From Paulownia fortunei (lineage: Eukaryota > Streptophyta > Magnoliopsida > Lamiales > Paulowniaceae): a stretch of DNA of 64,000 nucleotides. Within the stretch, counting starts at the first letter, position 1. Every line of letters begins with the position of its first letter. Below, piece after piece: positions 51,701 through 63,191 of this stretch. A program made the position numbers and the translations under genes. The stretch spans positions 7,936,001 to 8,000,000 of the forward strand of contig CM033113.1 in NCBI GenBank assembly GCA_019321725.1, in the 5' to 3' direction. The notes under the pieces are model-generated. The model worked only from the letters and a program-made list of their open reading frames with translations. It ran no database searches and was not told where the DNA came from.

Positions 51701-52581
51701 AAATACTTATAATAGTAGGGGGTTGGTACCTTTTTCGCTTGATTTCAAAGGAAACAAACTACAGCGTAAAAGAGTAAAGGTGTTGCAGTATGCTTTCCAT
51801 CTGCAACTGAATGTATAAAAGGACAACTGTATCTACAACAGATTTTGCAAAATGATCCAATCAACATGTATGGTGTAACACACTGGCATGTTTTTAGCAA
51901 CCTTAAACACTATCCTGCCCTTAAGTTCACCAATGATAGCTTTACAATGTGTCCCTATTTTGTGTTACTATATTACAAGGAGGTTCTAGAGTGTGATGTT
52001 TGAAACTTCTCGGTCGATGCTGCTGTCGAATGTGTCCTATTCCTGGCTAGCAGTTTCCAAATAGGAAAGCATGATGGCATTGTATTTGACAATATAATTG
52101 CCGATGTTATTGACAGGTAAACCAAAAAATGATCCTTACTCTCACTGCAAGTATTATGTATTGGAGCCTTCAGCAGCCTGTGGAAGACTCGGATTCATCC
52201 CCCGCTGCCGTTAGTCGTGGGGCATCGCCAGAACCTTCAGTTGATGAGACTCCATCCCCTGCCAGCGCTGCTATTTCAGATGCAGCTCCTTCACCTTCAA
52301 CTAATGGATCTGCATCCCTGGCTTTTGCCACCACTCCTGTCGCATCCCCTGTGCTTCCCATTGATGGCGCTTCATCCCCTACTGCAGCAACTTCTCGTGA
52401 GGCGTCCCCAGAACCATCAGTGAGTGGAGAAGAGGATGGCTCCATTGTTTCTGAAATATCACTCTTGACCATCGATGAGACAGCCTCTGATACTGTGATC
52501 TCTTCCCAAGCAAATGATCAAGCATCTGATACTGCAACATCTACTCCACTAAACGAGGAGACACAACTGCAAAGTGAGTAG
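45774..52581 (+). CDS. FIM: Fimbrin (plastin-type actin-bundling protein)
   Basis: Fourteen coding exons: 45774-45860, 46110-46280, 46512-46750, 46843-47014, 47116-47154, 47339-47407, 47532-47648, 48098-48309, 48780-48935, 49169-49368, 50669-50826, 50954-51050, 51580-51671 and 52117-52581. The chain closes to 757 aa. It opens [20 protein letters not shown] with a decayed EF-hand region (about 1-75). Four calponin-homology domains in two tandem actin-binding units follow: about residues 120-240 ([35 protein letters not shown]), 268-375 ([14 protein letters not shown]), 390-505 ([29 protein letters not shown]) and 515-622 ([22 protein letters not shown]). The last exon adds a tail of about 135 aa rich in Ser, Pro and Ala. 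Family knowledge: fimbrins cross-link actin filaments into bundles, for example in pollen tubes. The plant tail is variable between paralogues; this one contains internal repeats. Confidence 0.95.
52180..52581 (+). repeat. Internally repetitive Ser/Pro/Ala tail of fimbrin
   Basis: The units [11 protein letters not shown] (near 52220) and [12 protein letters not shown] (near 52400) are near-identical at protein and DNA level. Related SP..D/NG blocks lie between them ([27 protein letters not shown]). The end is acidic and Thr-rich with two ASDT repeats. The pattern suggests a short in-frame unit that expanded and diverged. Confidence 0.65.
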
Positions 52582-52682
52582 TACTGGTTGGAGAATTTTG
52601 TTAGGATGAAAGGAGAGACAAATAAAATTGCAGGTATAGGTTTTTAGGTCCGTTTGATGGGATGATAAGTCCTATATTGCAA

Positions 52683-52686
<4 letters not shown>

Positions 52687-52746
<60 letters not shown>

Positions 52747-52747
52747 G
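52687..52747. repeat. CA/TA microsatellite
   Basis: About 21 CA units are followed by about nine TA units, roughly 100 bp after the fimbrin stop codon and possibly inside its 3' UTR. Confidence 0.9.
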
Positions 52748-55008
52748 CTCTTAGTTTAAAAAGAAGAAAATATATACTTTTTTTTAAAAAAAAAATTGCA
52801 TTACGAATTGTCTTCAATTTTATTATAAACTATTTCATTCATTTTTTGTCTGTGAATTTTGCTATTATATAGCATAATAATGGAACAAGTTAGTACACTG
52901 CAATTATTTTTGTACCTCTGCCTCTGTTTTTTGTATGCATGGACATTTGCTAAGACAAGGCAAAGCAAATAGAATTTGTTATTTGTGGGAATGCTTCAAT
53001 ACTATGTTTTCTGCCATTTCATTGGTGGGTTGCTAGCACTACTAGTCGTTTAAAATCAAACATACATGTCCACCTTTATACACACAATTTTATTGCAACA
53101 AAGTAGAAATTAAGTACAATCCAACACAAAAATCAGTCTATTGCAGCTCATTTGAGGTTTTAGTGTTTATAATGCTCATGTGTTAATTATAATATATTTT
53201 TTAAAATCGACAAATACAGAAAATATGATCTCAAAATGCAATTCTCACTTAAAAGTGAGGAAATATATTATACTATAAAATATTACTATGTTTTTACTTG
53301 AAGTGAGAACAATAATCATTTTGCTTAAATGTGTTACGCGCGAAAAATAATTATATATTTGAATTTTGAAACAAATTATAAGCCTGGTTCAAGTTTTTTT
53401 TTTTTTTTCTTTTTTGAGAAATTTACTTTTTGAAAAATTTATATTTGTGTGTTTGATTGATTTTGTTGGCATAATTTTACGTTATATACTTTTTGGAAAA
53501 ATTAAATTCCTATACCTTTTATTAAATTGTGATCTTCCTATATCATTTATTTAATGATTTCCGTGCTATCCACGCTAGGTATATGCTTTAATTTGTCATC
53601 AAATATGAGATAAATCCCATAAGTCATGCTCAAATTGTTTCCTTATAAGAAAATTACCATATTCATAATCAGCTACTTTTATCATTAAGGGCAATACAAT
53701 ATTAAATATTTTTTCAAATTCAAATATATAATATTGCATTTCTTAATGACATTTGTGTAATTCATGCAAAATCTAAAGCACGCCATAAAATAAGCTACGA
53801 TTTAGGAAAGTTTTAAGAGTTTGAATGTAGACACTATATTATTTATAGATACATCTCTTTTCCTTCCATCTTTTGCTACATATTATTTATATTATGTATT
53901 ATTTTTTAATTTTTCATCTTTTTTTTAATATAAAATTGTCACCACAGTAGTGAAAGCTTTTTTTTTTTGTTTTAGTATATATTTCTATTTGTTTGATTTA
54001 CTTTCTATTCGTTTCTATTAATTTGGTTCATCAAATAATTTCTTTATCCTAATTTTGTATGGAAATTGTCACAAGGATTTGGAAGCTTTTTATTTTTTAA
54101 ACATATTTTACCATGCGTTTTTTTTTTTTTTGCTTTCTCTTCTATCCTAAAATCGTGGTGGTTGAACTTATATTTGTTTTTTTTTTTTAATTTCCCCCTT
54201 TTGTATTTATTTTCTATGTACATTTTTTTTTACAAGCGTTCAACTTATTTTAGCTTTATATAATTTTGTTAACATTATAATATGCAGATTCATAATTATA
54301 TATTACCATCAGTTAGGTTGCTGAGATTGGAGAGGACATTTGGGTTGGTGAATAGAGTTAAGGCAAATCTGAAAACGTGTGGGGGTCAAAAATCGGTTTA
54401 CTGAAAAATATGAGGTGAATCTCCTATTACTACAAAAATTCTAAGTGGCCGTGTTTCACATTTTCAAATGAAATGTTTTTAATTTTTTTATATTTGAAAA
54501 CCTTAATATAAATTTATTTTATTTATTTTCAACAGTAACCTCACTTGTTTTTGTTTTTAAGATTTTTCACTCAAAGTTGGAAAATAAAATGCCAATTTCT
54601 GGACTATGGGCGCCGTTTTCTAATCTATAATTCTTATTTTATTAAAATAAGACCTACATTATTAATATTTAATATAATGTTCTATTATTTTAAAAATATA
54701 AAATTCAAAAACAAATTGAGTAGTATTTTTTTACTCACATAATATTAATGTAATAGAATTAATAATTTGATTGATGAGACATTCAAAATAATATTAAGGC
54801 ACTTTTATATTAAAAATTTATTATCACTTTTTTTTTTTTTTGGAAAATAACATAACATTTTACTTCTATCGTTGTAATAATCAATATTTCCACATAATTA
54901 TTTTAAATATATTTTTATTTTTAAAAACCTAGTAAAAAAAATTAAAACTTGGAAATGCTAGAAACGTGAAAACAAGCCTAAAAATTAAAACAATCAAACT
55001 TTAACTTA

Positions 55009-55103
55009 TGGGGGTGTTCACAATTTTTGACTCATTTTTATTTTAATTTTTTTAAAGCTAAAAGTTCACAAGTGCTGGAACAAGGAATCGCAAACACTCC
55101 CCC
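55009..55103. mobile_element. Short foldback, possible MITE remnant
   Basis: The left end GGGGGTGTTCACAA resembles the right end read on the other strand, GGGGGAGTGTTTGCGA. Only about 95 bp. No target duplication is evident, so this is weak. Confidence 0.3.
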
Positions 55104-55370
55104 AAAATCTTCTTAATTTATAAGTTTCATCTAACTCTAAATTGATTACAAAATTTATTTTTTAAACTACCTTTTATATTGATTATTTATTTCCATTTTG
55201 TTCACACATTGATTGTAACTATCTAACGAGAAAATTTATTTTTGTTCAAAAATATTTTGATCTATTGCCATGCATAGAATATTCGTCCACCTAGCACCTT
55301 AATTTTACTATTTCTTATTTAATAAGAATATTATTTACATATTTTCTTTAATGCATATTATTCTATGGTT

Positions 55371-55738
55371 ATAGATGACACTATTTCGGGTTATTTCATA
55401 CTCGCATCGTTTTATGGCGAATGCGTAAAGTTATAAATAGGTGTCGAATGGGTTCTTAATTTTTTATTTTTGAATTCGCCATATTTAATTAATTATTTTA
55501 TTTTTTATTTTAATATATATATATGTAATATTATATTTTAAAAAATATATTTTTTTAAAACATAATGGTGTTATTTTTTTATTTTTTTTAATATTTTTAA
55601 AATTATAAAATAGATCTAACCTCGACCCAATACGTCTAGGGAGAGGCATGATAAATCTCAATTTCTTAAAAACCTTGGTGGAATGGAACTTGAATTTTAC
55701 AAATTCATTCCGAACGCGTCTGATGCCATCCCTACCCA
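55371..55738. repeat. AT-rich repeat family, copy 3
   Basis: It shares the TTTTTAAAATTATAAAATAGATC core, a following GC-richer stretch (ACCTCGACCC) and a GATGCCATCCCTA end with copies near 41050-41211 and 44080-44284. The left end (TATAGATGACAC) resembles an inverted, decayed version of the right end. It is non-coding. Confidence 0.4.
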
Positions 55739-57370
55739 CTGAGCTATAATCATTATTCATACTATATTTCCATTCACTCGTACTTATAACTTTTTTAGTT
55801 AAAATACATATTATATTGAATTATATTCATATAGTATATATATGTATGAATAATTAAAAAATATTTTTATTTTCAGTACACATTTTGAATCGTTAAGTTA
55901 TATTTGTACTTTTAAAATGCATTATTTAGCACACATGTTATATTTATTCATATAATACTTGATAAATAATATTATATTTTAATAATATATATTATTTAAA
56001 TAAATTTGTATCAATGAAATATTATATAAATAAAAAATAAAAAATATAATAATTTATGAATATACTATTTATTATTAAATAGTTATTTTAAGTTATTTAA
56101 TAATTATAAATTAAATAATATAAAAATACTTATAATTTTTTTTAAATTTATAAATAAATACAAATACAGTTTATATAAAAATAGGCTATAGTTTTGTTTA
56201 TAAATAATTTTTTTATTAATATTCATATTTTACTTGTTCCTCCACAAATTCATATATTATAATTTATAATTTGATTCTTAAATAATTTTTTTATATTCAT
56301 GGTTTACCTATCGTATACGAATTTATATATTATCTATTTTTATATTTTTTGTTAATTTTTTTTATCATAATTTTTTAATAAAAATGTATAATATATCCAT
56401 ATATATTAAATGCTGAATTTCTTATGTCCATTTTTAACTAACTAAGCTTATAATGATCAAAAAGAAAAGACTCTTTTATTTTTATTTTTGCTGTGAGAGA
56501 AGAGTTTTTAAATTACCATAATTATGTTACGTTATTGTTAAGCACAATTTGACACAGGGATTAGGGAATCTGCAATTTGACTCTAGGATTAGGGAATCTG
56601 ATTTCACCTTCTTTATTTATTTATTTTCCAATTTCCAAACAAGGAAAACAAACATGCCACAACGCGAACCGACTTCGGTCCTAATAGCAAAAAGATGCAC
56701 CAAAACTGATCCCAGTCTTTAATTCCGTGTCCAGACGAACGCCGCGCGGTTCTGCCTCTCGGAACAGAGGCAAATTGTCGGCGGTGATGGTTACCCTAAA
56801 AAACTAGGGCTTCTTTTTATCATGCGATTTTTTATGAATTTCGTGGGAAATCTTTTGGGGGCTGTTTAGTGGTATAAGGTATTTTTATTTACTGTTGCAT
56901 TATCAATATATTTGTTGTAAGCCCAAAAGTTTTTATTTTAATTCATCTTGGTCAAGGTGACTGTACCGTGTTTGTATGTCTCCTCGTTCATAACTAGTAT
57001 CGCTGTTTTGGGTTGGCGAATATTATTGGATTTTGTTTTGTGAATTATCATGTGTGGTTCCTTACTTGGTTTTTCAGAGAGTTATGATTGTGTAATCTGA
57101 ATGGCTGAAAGAAAGATAAATTTTGAATGAGTTGTCTCGTTTAATTCTGATTTCAGAATCATCTCTATGCGCCAGTTGATATAGGCAATTGAGGGGTATG
57201 GGATCATCTTAGTCATTTATTTCTTCTTCTCTTTGTTTTTTGGTTTTTTTTTGGGTCCTTGAAGAGAGAGAGTAAATTGTGATAAGAGTTCTCTTTAACA
57301 GTTTATATGCAAAGTTTAACTTTTTAGTACAACCCTTAATTGCGAAAGTAGCACAGTAGGTCTGAACTGA

Positions 57371-57660
57371 GATGTCTGTGTTTTCTTGAAATTTTCATGC
57401 TTTCCATTCTCTTAGCTTGTTATTATTTATACCTTGTGAACATGCTAGGGTTGTGAAAGAAGTGATATTGAGCGAAGGAACTAAAGAAAGAGATGACATC
57501 TTCATTGCACTGGGATGTCTGTGTTTTCTTGAAATTTTCATGCTTTTTGTGTTCTTGCGGTGTTGTTTCTAGCTTGTCATTATTTCTACTTTGTAAACTT
57601 GTTAGGGTTGTGAAAGAAGTGATATTGAGCAAGGGAACTGAAGAACGAGATGGCATCTTC
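57371..57660 (+). repeat. Tandem duplication in the EDM2 leader
   Basis: The first copy starts at 57371 and the second at 57514 (period 143). Both open GATGTCTGTGTTTTCTTGAA and contain an acceptor-like TTAG/CTAG before CTTGT.ATTATTT. Both continue GGGTTGTGAAAGAAGTGATA and end in a GAGATG.CATCTTCA start-codon region. The second copy carries the true EDM2 ATG at 57650. The first carries a matching ATG at 57493. Copies differ by some substitutions and a 14-bp length change. Confidence 0.9.
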
Positions 57661-57666
57661 AGATGA
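57493..57666 (+). other. 57-codon upstream ORF overlapping the EDM2 start
   Basis: The ATG of the first leader copy opens a frame of 57 codons that ends at TGA 57664-57666, 17 bases past the EDM2 ATG at 57650 and in the +1 frame relative to it. If present in the mRNA, such an overlapping uORF would be expected to reduce EDM2 translation. It is in the transcript only if the leader is unspliced or spliced to the copy-1 acceptor at 57415; splicing to the copy-2 acceptor at 57572 would remove it. Confidence 0.55.
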
Positions 57667-58726
57667 TGAAGGTGAAACGGTTCTAAACAATGTATCAGAT
57701 TATGAATTTATCTCTGGTGATAATGAGTCGATTTCATTCGCCAAGTTACCTGTGGAGTGGAACAAAGGCGAGACTCATGATGGAAAGCCTCAGATCTTTT
57801 TGCGTGGGAAAACTGATAATGGGCTTCGGAAAATCTATAAGCAGGTTATTGCTTGGAAGTTTGATCTTTCATATGAGAAGCCTGAGATCTCAGTGTTATT
57901 GGTAGAGGGTTACTGGATCAAGCTTCTGAAGCCATGGAAGCCTTTTCAGGACATAATTAGAACGATTCAGATCACTGTGCATTTTTTACACTTCACTAAG
58001 TGGAATCCTCAGCGATCACAGAAAGCTTTGTGGGATCATCTTAATAAATCTTTTAGGTTAATTTGGAATTGGCTGCATGTTTGATATCCCTTTTTGATAT
58101 ACTGTTGCGTTGTTCACTCTTCTCAAACTTTTGAGTAATTTTGTAGCATGTTCGAGAGAAGGCCTTCTGAGGATGATCTGGTAGATCACTTGCCTTTAAT
58201 TAATGAAGCTGTTGAGAGGGACGAAACATTGGCAAACTCTAAGGTTTGTAGTCCATCCTTGTTGGAGTAGATAACACAAAATCATGGTATGAAGGTCCAT
58301 GTTTTTGCAATGTTATTAAGTGGTTGGGGATATCATTCACCATCCACTTTACTTTTAAATATGTGAGCTTGTGATGAGGAGGTGATAGGGGATGTTCTGT
58401 TAGCTTGTAGGTGTTCAGGTCAAGTTCATTTGTTCTCCCAAACCTCTTGGATTGATCTTTCCATCTCAATTTCTAATGTTTGTCCATGCACATTTTAATA
58501 TTTCTGACACTGGAGCACTTTAAACAAAGATGATATTATTGATTGTCTATTTTGTGATGGATTATTTCTCTGAGCTTATCATGAATCATGTTGACAAATT
58601 AGTTTCCTCATCAACTTGCATGTATTGGCAATTTTTATCTACGCTAACATTTTGTTTCCTTTAAACAGCTTTTGAGTACTTTTCTTGAGGAAATGCCTAC
58701 GAAGAGGAAAACTTTTAATGAGGTTG

Positions 58727-58787
<61 letters not shown>

Positions 58788-61700
58788 ACACACACGCTCT
58801 TGCACACACAGATGCCCTAAAAAATAAGCTTAACAACCTGTATTCAAAGATTAGTATTGATTATTGAAGTGCTGCTTGCCAGGATGTAAAGCCTCCTTTT
58901 ATAGTTGATGATGTCGATGAAAATGATAATCGGGAGGAGTTGGACAAGACTAATGAAAATGGAGATGAGTCTGATGAGGATGATTGTTTCGACTCTGTTT
59001 GTGCAATTTGTGATAATGGCGGTCATATATATATGTATGTGTATCTTGGCTTTCATTTTACATTCAAGCATTATATATTCTTATTATTGTCTTTATTTAG
59101 TGTCCCATAATATAAATCATGATTCATCGGCTTTATACCAATCTCATGGTTATGCTGGCTTGACCCTATGCATGTTTACATTTTTTATTTATATTGTGAG
59201 ATTAGTGTTTTGCGAGGGGGAGTACATATAGAGTTCATTAAGGAGGTTGAGAATGAAATGCACCAGCAAAAATCGGAAACATTTTGTCTCTGTGTTCAGT
59301 AACTTCATCTGTATTACAATCTCCCTTTTGCATAGTCTAAATCTAACTTAAACTCCATGTTATAGGGTGAGGTCACATTACTATCCTTTCAATCATTTCT
59401 CTTGGTTTATGAAACACATTATTTTCTATTGTTTACTTATCCTTCAGTTTCAACATTTACCACAGTTCTCTCCCTAGAACTTTCTCCAATACTATTCAAA
59501 CTCACATCACTTGCTACTTTCAGATAGATGACTAGTATTGGTAACACTTGCCTTGCCACCTCTCTCCAATTTCTATCTTCTTCTTAAATTTCTCAAATAT
59601 CTCCATCCATTTGGTAAGCATGGTCGAACTTCAAGTGGATCTGCAAGTGCAAAAGAGTGGTTTAAGTGGTGATCCTGGCTATAAACGAGAAAATAAATAA
59701 GGGACACTAGTAGGTGTTCCTTGGGCCATGTACATTTTGTTGTTAAGAGCATGGTTTGAGGAAGTGACATTCTTATCAGCGACAAGTCCTGGTCTCTAGG
59801 TGGACTCTGATGCTTGAAATTGGAGAAGAATGGAGATGACAAAGTTTGTCATCTATGAAAATTAAATGGGTAGAAGGATATATGTACTTGAAATTCAGTA
59901 TAAAAGCTAGAACATGGACTTCAGACATGTGAGCAAGAAGTTTTTGGCTTTCATACGGAAAAATGGAATTAGCCTTCTGATTTTTTGTTCAAAACTGAGA
60001 ACAATACAAAGTTGCTGCCAGCCTATTGGTGATTTTGGATTACATCTTTTTTATCTTAGGAAATTGTAGGTGTTAAATTTTTTACGCAGACAGGTGATGT
60101 GTGTTGGCTCTATGAGATCCAAGATCAGGCCCAGCGCAATCAGTGTTGTTTCTGTTGTATACCTTTGTCTGCTTGTAGTTGTGCATGTTTCTCCGTAATG
60201 TGACTTGTAATAGTGTTTTGTGTATGGCATTCTGTTTTCTTTTTATACAGGTATACTTTCACCAAATTATGTGTTGTTGTGGCTTTAGATCTTTGTTGTT
60301 GATGCACACTGCACTTCTAGTGTATTTGCAGTAGTTCTGTGGGATTGGCAGGTGCTTGAGTCTTTTAGGCTGTTATGCATTCTTTAAAAAGTACAACATT
60401 GATATGTTTAGTAATTCTTTAGAAAGTGATTGACTTATTTTTTTTATATCATTTTTATATTGCGAATGGTTTTGTGTAACCCCCCAATCGTAACTTATCT
60501 AGATGGCATACCAAGTACATGCCCCTTATTTATCTTCATTTGTATGATTTTTTTTGTCACGAGTACCATTATTTACATAAATATATTGTCAACATTGAGG
60601 CATCTTTTGCTATTAACTAATGCAACTCTTGTCTTGTCTGTTAAAAAAAAATCTCCGTATTGAAATTAGCTGCGAGGGCAAGTGCATGAGGTCATTCCAT
60701 GCAACTGTTGAAGATGGTGACGAATCTAACTGCGAATCTCTGGGCTTTACTGATGAAGAACTAGAAGTATGTTTCCTAGCTGTGTTGTATCTTCTCCTTC
60801 CTCCTCACATTTTATAAGTAATATTTCCATTGTGGTTTTTGCTTCAGCGTGATTGAGTTCTCATGGTGTTCGTGTTTTTAATCTCAGGCGATTAAAAATA
60901 TTCCTTTTTATTGTAAGAATTGCGAGTATAAGCAGCACCAGTGCTTTGCTTGTGGGGAATTAGGATCTTCTGATGAATCATCTGGTCCTGAGGTACTTGA
61001 TCCTTCAACATTTTGGGATCATCATCTTTTCACAAGTGCTCCATGACTATCGTTATCTTGTGGAAAATGGCTTTTATCCTCCCCTAATTAGATGCACTAA
61101 GCAGCAAATTTTCTTTTTCGACTTAATTTCTATTTTGTTTTTGAATTTTGATTGCATTTGTTTGCTCATTCTTTTTTTTTTTGGCCATTGCGACAGATTT
61201 CGTGTGTACTTTATGGAGATACTGCTTTTGTAACAACTGTCAACTCATATGATTCCTATTATTCTGTTTCTGTTTCTGTTTTAGGTTTTGAATATTCAAG
61301 ATACGTGGTTTTTTCCTGTGATTTGTTTGATTACTATATAAAGGCATGATTTCAATAACAAGGGGCATGTTAGTAAGAAGATTTGTGCATCGTGTTTGAC
61401 ATAATATTGTTTTCCTCGTTTTCAGATGTTCATTCTTCCAGCAGTATTTCTCCCACGAGTTATTATGTTTGAAATCTGATTTTGAGTTTACATTGACCTC
61501 ATTATCTTCAATTCTGTTAATTTTTGGAGTTGTTCTCACTTGCAAAACTAGACTTTCTTAGCAATTCTCTATCCTTTTGACCCTGCCCCTTGGACGTGTT
61601 ATCCCATTTGGCCTGTTATTGGCAGGTCTTTTGTTGTGTTAATGGAGCTTGTGGGCTCTTCTATCATCCTTATTGCGTGGCAAAACTTCTCCATCCTGGG

Positions 61701-63191
61701 AATAGTGCTGCAGCAGAAGAACAGCAGCAAAGGATTGCTGCTGGGGAACAGTTTGCATGCCCCGCTCACAGATGTCATGTCTGTAAAGAATTGGAAGTGA
61801 GGTCAATTGAAGACTTGCAATTTGCCGTGTGTCGTCGTTGTCCACGGGCATACCATAGAAAATGTTTGCCAAGGTGCTCTGAATTCTTTTTGCAAGCTTA
61901 TATGGGGTTCAGTTTCAATGTCTTTTTCTTAGTTCAGAGTTTTGGATATATTAACAGGGAGATCGCACTTGAAAAAGATGTCGACTTGGCACGAGGAATT
62001 TTACAAAGAGCTTGGGTGGGACTGATTCCCAACCGTATATTGATTTACTGCTCGTGAGTCCCCTGATCATTGCTAGTTTCTTTTTATCTGCAATATTATA
62101 GTATTTTTTTTATGTAATTTTATCCTTTTCATCAGAGAGCACGAGATCGATCCAAGTATTTCCACGCCTGTTAGGGACCATATAAAATTTCCAGGTCCTC
62201 AGCGAACGAAAAAGAAAAAGCTACCATTAGAATATAGCAAACAGAAATATCCGTTGAAGGAAAGAGGTTTTGCTTCAGAAGATAATGCAGGGAAGAGAAT
62301 TTCTGCAAAATCACCAAAAGGGGTTGACAAGGTGTCGTCCAGTTCAAAGCAAGGTGATCTTTCCAGAAAAAGAGTGGAGAAATTGCCTGCAGGGGGGTCT
62401 TCCAAGATGCAGAAAGTAGCTACAAATAGGAATTATCTTGGGAAGTTGAAAGAATCTATAACTAATGAAGGGGAGATATCTTTAGGAAATAAGTTATTTG
62501 CCACCTTTTATGCTATGGATTCTGAACCAGTGAAATCTAGCAGGGGGGGAAATGTTCATGGTGAACATGAGATAACTCAGAAGGTTAAGCCTACAGCAAA
62601 GAGAATAAATAATTCTCACACTCTTGATGCTGATACAAGAAAAAGGTGATGCACTTTCCTAGTGTGTGGTCTCTCTCTCTCTCTCTCTCTCTCTCCCCAC
62701 CCCGACCCCCAGACTCCTAGACTGTACCTCTATTTAGGTAAAGAAGTGCCTCCAAATACGTAACCAAATATTTATTATACAACTGTACTCTACACCAGCT
62801 TTAGATAGGCAAATTGCTAAAAGATGTTTTTTTACATTATTTATACTGTTCTGGTGTTCCTTGTTATGCAGAATATTGACTTTGATGAAAGATGCTTCAT
62901 CCTCATTAACACTCGACCAAGTTAAAGAAAGGTACAAATCTCCATCAACACATGCTCAGTATTCAAAATTTTCTGCGGACAATGTTACATTGGGGAAGGT
63001 GGAGGGTTCTGTTCAGGTATGCGCTCAAGGTTTTCTGCAGAACATTGATCTTTTAATCTTATTGGAAGTTAATACTTAAGTAACTGCAGTCTGTACGTGC
63101 TGCACTGAAAAAATTGGATGGAGGAGGCAGCGTTCAGGATGCCAAAATGGTTTGCGGGAATGATCTTCTCCTCCAGGTGTTGAGATGGAAG
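57650..63191 (+). CDS. EDM2: EDM2-like PHD-finger chromatin regulator (5' part; runs off the window)
   Basis: Eleven exons seen: 57650-58056, 58147-58243, 58669-58722, 58883-59034, 60670-60766, 60888-60992, 61626-61873, 61958-62053, 62136-62645, 62872-63016 and 63090-63191. They encode 671 aa, about half of the usual 1,200-1,300 aa. The N-terminal domain (MASSDDEGETVLNNVSDYEF to HFTKWNPQRSQKALWDHL) is characteristic. The atypical PHD region spans residues about 225-385: CAICDNGG, CEGKCMRSFHATVEDG, FYCKNCEYKQHQCFACGELG, VFCCVNGACGLFYHPYC, CPAHRCHVCKE and CRRCPRAYHRKCLPR. A Lys/Ser-rich stretch (exon 9) follows, then SVRAALKKLDGGGSVQDAKM. The methyltransferase-like C-terminal half is not in the window. 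Family knowledge: Arabidopsis EDM2 reads histone marks, represses transposons and controls splicing or polyadenylation through intronic heterochromatin, including at the RPP7 resistance gene. No break is seen. Confidence 0.93.
58727..58795 (+). repeat. CT/CA microsatellite inside EDM2 intron 3
   Basis: About 12 CT units are followed by about 17 CA units, starting four bases after the intron 3 donor. The intron is only 160 bp, so the array fills over a third of it. Confidence 0.9.
62671..62695 (+). repeat. CT microsatellite in EDM2 intron 9
   Basis: Twelve CT units followed by a C-rich stretch, shortly after the intron 9 donor. Confidence 0.85.

Larger units (their letters stand above)
52750..56700. 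other. AT-rich spacer between fimbrin and EDM2
   Basis: No gene is recognisable. The stretch is very AT-rich with long T runs. It holds a small foldback (55009-55103) and a third member of an AT-rich repeat family (about 55371-55738). Confidence 0.6.

Noticed and set aside
52170..52472. 100-codon minus-strand frame over the fimbrin tail
   Set aside because: Shadow of the repetitive Ser/Pro/Ala coding sequence.
55685..55750. A tRNA A-box-like string (TAGCTCAGTGGGTAG) on the minus strand with a weak B-box-like string 45 bp away
   Set aside because: The region does not fold into a cloverleaf that I can see, the B box is off at a key position, and part of the match is the end of the AT-rich repeat family. 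Not called as tRNA or SINE.
59573..59842. 89-codon minus-strand frame in EDM2 intron 4
   Set aside because: No family motif and no splice or promoter context; likely chance.
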